Positions 58,079-64,000 of a stretch of DNA of 64,000 nucleotides are shown piece by piece. A program made the position numbers and the translations under genes. The notes beneath the pieces were generated by a model. The model had not been told where the DNA came from, did no database searches, and saw nothing but the letters and a program-made list of their open reading frames with translations. The stretch is from Amyelois transitella (Eukaryota; Arthropoda; Insecta; Lepidoptera; Pyralidae). Every line of letters begins with the position of its first letter. The first letter of the stretch is position 1. Location: NCBI RefSeq assembly GCF_032362555.1, contig NC_083527.1:7068001-7132000 (forward strand), read 5' to 3'.

Positions 58079-58268
58079 ATGGATTTCGCCAGTACCCTCG
58101 CGTTCCTCGCCCTGGTCTTCTCCGCCAGCGGCCTGGATATTCCTCGGAGTATCCCGAAGACGAACAGTAGCGAGCTGCTGAGTAAGATAAATCAAGGAAT
58201 ACAACATGACTTGTCCGAAGTCAAGCAGCCCGTGGTGAAGACCATTGCTAAGGCGGTGTTCGCCCCGT
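58079..58268 (+). CDS. Neutral lipase exon 1
   Basis: Signal peptide and start of the mature protein. Donor T|GTAAGT in phase 1. A minus short element begins about 20 bp after the donor. Confidence 0.8.
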
Positions 58269-61200
58269 GTAAGTGAATTTATAACATATAATCACGTCTA
58301 TATCCCTTCCGGGGTGAACAGAGCCAACAGTCAATAAAAGACTGAAAGGCCAAGGTTCAGCTGTGTGGCTTTATGATAGAGTTGAGATTCAAATAGTGGC
58401 AGGTTGCCAGCCCATCACCTAAAATAAGAATCCCAAGTTTAAATCCCTTAGTCGCCCCTTACGACATCCACGGGAAATGAGATGGAGTGGTTCTATAAAT
58501 AACATTTCAAACAAGCAGAGAAAATAGAGCGAATTTATAATACGGCTGCATGTAATGTAAAAATATATACTTAATTAATAGTAAATACTCACTAGAAATA
58601 CTGCAAAATACTGGCTATTACTACAGGGAAATACTGACTAGAACTACTAGTAAATACTCAGTAGTAAATACACACTAGTAAATACACACAAATAAATACT
58701 CACTAGTAAATACTTTCTAGTACTAAATACTGACTTTTATTACTAATACCCGACTTGTAGTAAATACTTTCTTACCGTGTCTTATTCCAGGCGAAGAAGT
58801 GAAGAAACTCCTGGGAGTTCAATACGACCAACTCGACGGCAAGAAGGAACCTGATGTCAACTCCCTGACCCTCAAATACAGATCACGGTAATCTTTATCC
58901 ACACTAATAATAAAGAGGAAAGATTTGTATTTTTGTATGTTTGTGTGGAATAAACTCAAAAACTACTGGTCCGATTTTGATAAAATTTGGCACAGATATA
59001 GAATAGATCTTCAAAAGTGACATACGCATAAATTTGTTTTGAAATAAATTTATTTTTATTTCAAAATATAAAACACAAAAATATGTCCACCCGTGCAAAG
59101 CCGGGGCGGGTCGCTAGTAATTAAATATATACATAAATATGCCGTGTGGATCCCGACACAAATAGAAAAAAGGTCGTCGTCGTACGTCCTGGCAAAGGGT
59201 CAGGTCAAAAGTACCCGAAACCGCCGAGCTTGCATGAAGAGAGTTATGAATGTGGATGAAGCGAAGGAAGTATGCAGAGATCGTGGCAAGTGGAAAGAGG
59301 TAGTCTCTGCCTATCTCTCCGGGAAAGAGGCGTGATTTTATGTATGTATGTATGAATATAAATATATGTGCCGTGTGGTTCCCGGCACCAATACAAAAAA
59401 GAATAGGACCACTCCATCTCTTACCCATGGATGTCGTTAAAGGCGACTAAGGGATAGGCTTTAAACTTGGGATTCCTCTTTTAGGCGATGGGCTAGCAAC
59501 CTGTCACTTTTTGAATCTCAATTCTATCACAGAGCCATACAGCTGAACGTGGCCTTTCAGTATTTTCAAGACTGTTGGCTCTGTGTACCCCGCAAGGCAT
59601 ATAGACGTTACTATATGTAAGTATTTGTTATAAAATATAGTATCGTTGAGTTAGTATCTCGTAACACAAGATTCGAACTTACTTCATGGCTAACTCAATC
59701 TGTGTAATTTGCATACATACATACATATGGTCACGTCTATATCCCTTGCGGGGTAGACAGAGCCAACAGTCTGGAAAAGACTGAATGGCCACGTTCAGCT
59801 ATTTGGCTTAATGATAGAATTGACATTCGAATAGTGACAGGTTGCTAGCCTATCGCCTAAAAAAGAATCAAAAGTTTGTGAGCCTATCCCTTAGTCGCCT
59901 TTTACGAGATCCATGGGAAAGAGATGGAGTGGTCCTATTCTTTTTTGTATTGGTGCCGGGAACCGCACGGCACCTGTGCACTGTGTTATTTGTCCCGTAT
60001 ATATTTATGTAGGTAATATCATTTATTCCAGCGATGTGAACGTAAGTTACAACATCAACTCAGCGGCCAGGATCATAGCGGAGGAGACACGTACCCACAC
60101 GCCTGATGAGATCCTGTATATCTTCATACATGGGTTCACGGACAACCCAGGCCAGTCAAGTTTCGGGAATATCAGCGAGGCTTTGCATGAAAAAGGTAAA
60201 TTCAAATTCAAAATCCTTATTGCATACTAGCTGTTGCCCGCGACTTCGTACGCGTAAATTTCGAGTTGAATCTTGATCATACAGACAGACAGACATAAAA
60301 TGTAAAAAAAAAATATTAAATGTACAGACAAAATATTTTTACCGTTTTATTATATATATGTAGTATTTTGATTTTCAATTTTTTTAAAATTAAATACTCA
60401 AACAACACAAAAAAAAAATTAAAAAAAACATGCGCCAACCACTGGACCCTCGAGGCCGTTGCGGTAGTGTCGAAATTAAAGTAGACTACACACATACATA
60501 TGGTCACGTCTATATCCCACGCGGGGTAGACAGAGCCAACAGTCTTGAAGACTAAATGGCCACGTTCAGCTATTTGACTTAATGATAGAATTGAGATTCA
60601 AATAGTGACAGTTTGCTAGCCCATCGCCTAAAAGAAGAATCCCAAGTTTATTAGCCTATCCCTTAGTCGCCTTTTACGACATGAATTACAGTTACTGCTT
60701 AGAAATAGGTACAATATGAACCCTGTTGGGCATCGCGATTATAAAATAATATGGAACGGCGGGCAGGTTTATGTCGGCTATTGTGTTGAATACATACATA
60801 CATACATAAAATCACGCCTCTTTCCCGGAGGAGTAGGCAGAGACTACCTCTTTCCACTTGCCACGATCTCTGCATACTTCCTTCTCTTCATCCACATCCA
60901 TAATTCTCTTCATGCAAGCATTGTGTTGAATATAACAAGAAAAAAGAAATGTCGTATTATATTTGGTGATAATATTAATAAGTACCTTTTAAAATAAATA
61001 TAATTTAGTGGAAAGAGGTAGTCTCTGCCTACCCCTCCGGGAAAGAGGCGTGATTTTATGTATGTATGTATAATTTATAACATGTATTTAATTGATAAAA
61101 TGATATTATATGATGATGTACAATTCTTCCGTCTAACGTTAGCAGTAGAAATATGTTTATTTACAAGAATTTGTGCCGTGTGATTTCCGGCTCCAATAGA

Positions 61201-63550
61201 AAATAGAATAGGACCACTCCAACTTTTCCCCCATGGATGTCGTAAAAGGCGACTAAGAGATAGGCTTATAAACTAGAGATTTTTCTTTTAGGCGATGGGC
61301 TAGCATTCTGTCACTATTTGAATCTCATAAGCCAAACATCTGAACGTGGCCAATCAGTTGCAAGACTGTTGGCTCTGGGTTGTCTACCCCGCAAGGGATA
61401 TAGACGTGATTATATGTATGTATGTATGTCTGCCGCAAGTGCCTTGGACTTTTGATTTACCGGTCAGTCAGTAAGTGGTAAAATTATATTATGAAAGTTT
61501 GATAAGTTACAATTCTTAAACTACTGTTTCAAATCGAATTAAATTTGTAATATACCGTTGCTAATGCCCGCTTGGTAACTGAAAATTCAGGCTTTTTTTA
61601 CATAACAAACATAACATACAATCATGTCCATATCCCTTGCGGGCTAGACAAACCCAAAAGTCATCAAAAGAATCTTTCTTAGCCTTCAGCTGTTTAGCTT
61701 AATGATAAAATTAAGATTCAAAGCGCAGGTGCACATCGCCTAAAAGAGGAATCCTAATTATATATGACTATACCCTAGTCGCCTTTTACGACAGCAATGG
61801 GAAAGAGATGGAGTGGTCCTATTCTTTTCTTTACCCGACTCGGTAGAGGCATTGGCCTCAAGATTGAGTACATTTCATATGTTACATGTTATTTTTTTTT
61901 TAATTGATTTTTTTTTCTTTTATTTTTTTTTTCGCCGTAATTCCCACAGGAGCGAAGCCCCGGGCCGCAGCTAGTCTAGTTCATAGTTGATCAGAGCCTA
62001 CAACTATAGAAATCAATTTCTATGGCTGCACCATAAATTTTGCTCAACCGATGATTTGACAGCGTGTTACGGCTATAAAATAATACGGAATTATTTAATT
62101 ACTATTTTTAACTTATTATGTTATGTTATGCTTAGTTAAGATAGTAGTTATATATATATATATAAGTATCAATCGTCTGATAACTGAATGCCGTGTGGTT
62201 CCCGGCACCAATACAAAAAAGAATAGGACCACTCCATCTCTTTCCCATTGATGTCGTAAAAGGCGACTAAAACTTATAAACATGTGATTCTTTTAGGCGA
62301 TGGGCTGTCTAACTAATCGAATCTCAATTCTACCATCACGCCAAACAGCCGAACCTGGCCTACCAGTATTTTCAAGACTATTGGCTCTGTTTACCCCGCA
62401 AGGGATAAAGACGTGATAATATGTATATGCAGTTCAGAAAAAATATATATTGTACTTTGTAAACGCCAACTTATATTGAATTTGATGATTGTTTACTTAC
62501 TTACAATAAAACAGGCTTTTTGCGCAATCAAGTCATTATACTTACCATACATTAGTTTCTGTAATAACGTGTAATCTAGTTTGAAGGTTAAGGTTTTTCC
62601 CCATTGTTATCTGTTAAATCTGTCTTGTCTAGGAAAACGGTCATTGTATTGACGGCCTCTGTGGCGCAGCGGTAGTGCGTTTGTCTGTGACACCTGGGGT
62701 CCCAGGTTCGAATCCAAAATCGAATCCTAAAAGGCGGCTAAGCGATATGTTTGCATACTTGGGATTCTTTTTTAGGCGATGGGCTAGCAACCTGTCACTA
62801 TTTGAATCTCAATTCTATCTTAAAGCCAAATAGCTGAACGTGGCCTATCAGTCTTTACAAGACTGTTGGCTCTGTCTACCCCGCAAGGGATATAGACGTG
62901 ATTATATGTATGTATGTATGTTTGCATGCATATTCAGTAGGTCTGAGAATCGGCTAACATCTATTTTTCATACCCCTAAGTGTTAAGGGTTGTCCACCCT
63001 TAACATTTTTTTTAACTAGAAATTATTTATATGGCAAAACAACGTTTGCCGGGACAGCTAGTTTATATTATATACTAGCGGACCCGACAAACATCATACT
63101 GTCAAAAAAATTTGTAATATGACAGTTTTTTGTTCCTATCTATTAGACCTACATTGCTTAGACAACAGTGAACTTTATACATTAGCAATAAAGTTCAAAT
63201 TGACTGTACGTATTAGTTAGAAAAAGTTTGTATGGGAAATAGAAAAATGCGGTTTTGAGGATTTTCCCGGCAATTATTCGAATTTTTCTCACCTTTTAAA
63301 CCTTCCCTAGACCTCCACGAATAATTCAAGACCAAGATGAGATAAATCCGTTCAGCCGTTCTCGAGTTTTAGCGAGACTAACGAACAGCAATTCATTTTT
63401 ATATATATAGATTTATATTGGTTCCAGGTATCACCAACGTGCTAGCCCTGGACGCAGGCTTCCTCCTGGAACACTGGTACCTTCGGTCCACCAGCTATGT
63501 GCGCTTCGTGGGGGAGAAGTTGGGCGCTGTTCTCACCGCTCTGGTTAAGA
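58079..63550 (+). CDS. Secreted neutral lipase (pancreatic-lipase family), 5' part, four exons
   Basis: Exons 58079-58268, 58791-58887, 60032-60195 and 63428-63550. Phases 1, 2 and 1 match and the last exon ends in phase 1 at GTAAGT, so the gene runs past the window. I chose the ATG at 58079 (GACCATGG context) because it starts the signal peptide MDFASTLAFLALVFSASG. The upstream in-frame ATG at 58055 would bury it. Family signatures: EEVKKLLGVQYDQLDGKKEP, VNSLTLKYRSRDVNVSYNI, the IFIHGFTDNPGQSSFG oxyanion region, and WYLRSTSYVRFVGEKLGAVL leading towards the not-yet-seen nucleophile. Predicted role: secreted triglyceride or phospholipid hydrolase. Catalytic Ser, Asp and His lie outside the window, so activity cannot be judged. 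Confidence 0.85.
58285..58498 (-). repeat. Short element, minus
   Basis: ATATAATCACGTCTATATCC to GAGATGGAGTGGTTCTAT. Confidence 0.8.
58580..58770. repeat. Degenerate minisatellite, TAAATACTSACTAG-like unit
   Basis: Roughly a dozen imperfect copies of a 12-16 bp AAATACTCACTAGT-type unit fill the rest of lipase intron 1. Confidence 0.75.
58791..58887 (+). CDS. Neutral lipase exon 2
   Basis: Acceptor GTCTTATTCCAG, donor CACG|GTAATC, phase 1 to 2. Codes EEVKKLLGVQYDQLDGKKEP and the SLTLKYRS strand. Confidence 0.85.
58895..59355 (+). repeat. Helitron-like element and RTE 3' end
   Basis: 58895-59122: CACACTAATAATAAAGAGG to GCCGGGGCGGGTCGCTAGT. 59180-59355 is an RTE 3' end with a TATGTATGTATG tail. 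Confidence 0.75.
59367..59625 (+). repeat. Short element, full length
   Basis: GTGCCGTGTGGTTCCCGGCA to ATATAGACGTTACTATATGT. Confidence 0.85.
59630..60010. repeat. tRNA-SINE 3' end interrupted by a short element
   Basis: SINE body 59630-59712 and its end TTATTTGTCCCGTATATATT (59989-60008) are separated by a minus short element (59713-59972). Near-duplicates CTGTGTAATTTG and CTGTGTTATTTG flank it as the target duplication. Confidence 0.8.
60032..60195 (+). CDS. Neutral lipase exon 3
   Basis: Acceptor ATTTATTCCAG, donor AAAG|GTAAAT, phase 2 to 1. Contains the HGFTDNPGQSSFG segment. Confidence 0.86.
60228..60690. repeat. Helitron-like element, SINE remnant and short element (minus)
   Basis: 60228-60420 (CTAGCTGTTGCCCGCGACTT), a remnant of a tRNA-SINE head near 60450, then a minus short element 60500-60690 lacking its 5' end. 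Confidence 0.65.
60780..60932 (-). repeat. RTE 3' end with 13-bp target duplication
   Basis: The inverted RTE end and tail lie between two copies of ATTGTGTTGAATA (60780-60792 and 60920-60932). Confidence 0.85.
61008..61072 (+). repeat. Very short RTE 3' end
   Basis: Only the last about 50 bases, GTGGAAAGAGGTAGTCTCTG to the tail. Confidence 0.75.
61171..61432 (+). repeat. Short element
   Basis: GTGCCGTGTGATTTCCGGCT to GATTATATGTATGTATGTAT. Confidence 0.8.
61620..61980. repeat. Short element (minus) and another repeat end
   Basis: 61620-61840 minus copy without a clear 5' end. 61925-61980 ends AGCCCCGGGCCGCAGCTAGT, a CTAG-type terminus. Confidence 0.65.
62189..62432 (+). repeat. Short element
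   Basis: TGCCGTGTGGTTCCCGGCAC to GATAATATGTATATGC. Confidence 0.8.
62651..62930 (+). repeat. tRNA-SINE head fused to a short element
   Basis: 62651-62720 has the complete tRNA-like head to GTTCGAATCC, then the sequence changes to a 5'-truncated short element (62735-62925). Confidence 0.75.
62935..63413 (+). repeat. Two Helitron-like or related repeats
   Basis: 62935-63062 ends CAACGTTTGCCGGGACAGCTAGT. 63064-63413 runs from ACTAGCGGACCCGACAAACA to ATATATATAGATT with AGCCGTTCTCGAGTTTTAGC inside. It ends 14 bp before the acceptor of lipase exon 4. Confidence 0.6.
63428..63550 (+). CDS. Neutral lipase exon 4
   Basis: Acceptor TTGGTTCCAG, donor AAGA|GTAAGT, phase 1 to 1. Codes ITNVLALDAGFLLEHWYLRS and YVRFVGEKLGAVLTALVK. 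Confidence 0.85.
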
Positions 63551-63565
63551 GTAAGTTTATTACCA

Positions 63566-64000
63566 CACTAGCTGTGCCCGCGACTTCGTGAGAGAATAAT
63601 TACTTTGGGCATCATTGAAGCCGTCAAATTGAAGGTATATCTTCCGCCAGGCTGGTGTGATGACTGGGGAACCGCGCGACAGACGATTTTGAGTCGGAGG
63701 TTGTATATTTGTGGTCCAATCTGTGAAATCTTTCGACGGCCTCTGTGGCGCAGCGGTAGTACGCTTGTATGTGACACCGGCGGTCCAGAATTCGAATCCC
63801 ATGATGAGAAAAAACTTTTTCCTGATTGGCCTGGGTATTGGATGTTTATCTATATAAGTATTCATTATAAAATATAGCATCGTTGATTAATGTAATATGT
63901 ATTCTTTATAAAATATGGTATCGTTGAGTTAATATCTCGTAACACAAGTCTCGAACTTACTTCGAGGCTAACTCGATCTGTGTAATTTGTCCCGTATATA
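63566..64000. repeat. Helitron-like end, dispersed repeat and tRNA-derived SINE at the window edge
   Basis: 63566-63640 CTAGCTGTGCCCGCGACTTC. 63650-63735 GGAACCGCGCGACAGACG family. 63735-64000 a tRNA SINE whose 3' body is partly duplicated (63840 and 63910) and reaches the end of the window. Confidence 0.7.

Overview
The window looks like the genome of a moth or butterfly (Lepidoptera). It is AT-rich, its genes have small exons and long introns, and most of it is transposable-element sequence of types common in Lepidoptera: Helitron-like elements ending in CTAG, tRNA-derived SINEs, RTE and CR1-like LINEs and a BEL/Pao LTR element. The order assignment rests on this overall character; no database search was possible.

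Five host genes and one nested host gene can be assembled exon by exon. (1) 181-2207 (+): a three-exon gene for a 99-residue secreted, four-cysteine peptide that I do not recognise. (2) 2607-21401 (-): NOP9, a nucleolar Pumilio-like ribosome-biogenesis factor. Seven exons join in phase into 635 codons, and the third intron is expanded by a CR1-like LINE that was itself split by a BEL/Pao element. (3) 30158-40380 (+): a seven-exon FERM-domain (band 4.1 superfamily) protein of 334 residues. (4) 37994-39211 (-): an intronless acid lipase nested on the opposite strand in the last intron of the FERM gene. (5) 51426-51812 (-): RAB5IF/OPTI, a small three-pass ER membrane protein. (6) 58079 to beyond the window end (+): the first four exons of a secreted neutral (pancreatic-type) lipase.

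Repeats fill nearly everything else. The dominant family is a short element of about 250-270 bp (5' start GTGCCGTGTGGTTCCCGGC, 3' end with an ATGT-type tail) with about fifty whole or partial copies here, called the short element below. Its 3' end resembles that of an intact RTE-type LINE at 47640-50940. On that element's coding strand, the sequence directly upstream matches the start of the short element. The short element is therefore probably a non-autonomous partner of the RTE machinery. Both kinds leave target duplications of 13-14 bp where I could measure them.

Layout: 1-2.2 kb peptide gene; 2.6-21.4 kb NOP9 with a tandem array of exon-6 copies (3.3-4.8 kb) and the CR1/BEL nest (7.8-18.2 kb); 21.4-30 kb repeats with a possible promoter near 23.3 kb; 30-41 kb FERM gene plus nested lipase; 41-51 kb repeats and the full-length RTE; 51.4-51.8 kb RAB5IF; 52-57 kb repeats with a broken Tc1/mariner transposase; 58-64 kb neutral lipase. 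A recurring theme is retroelement insertion within a few tens of bases of splice sites, stop codons and exon duplications.
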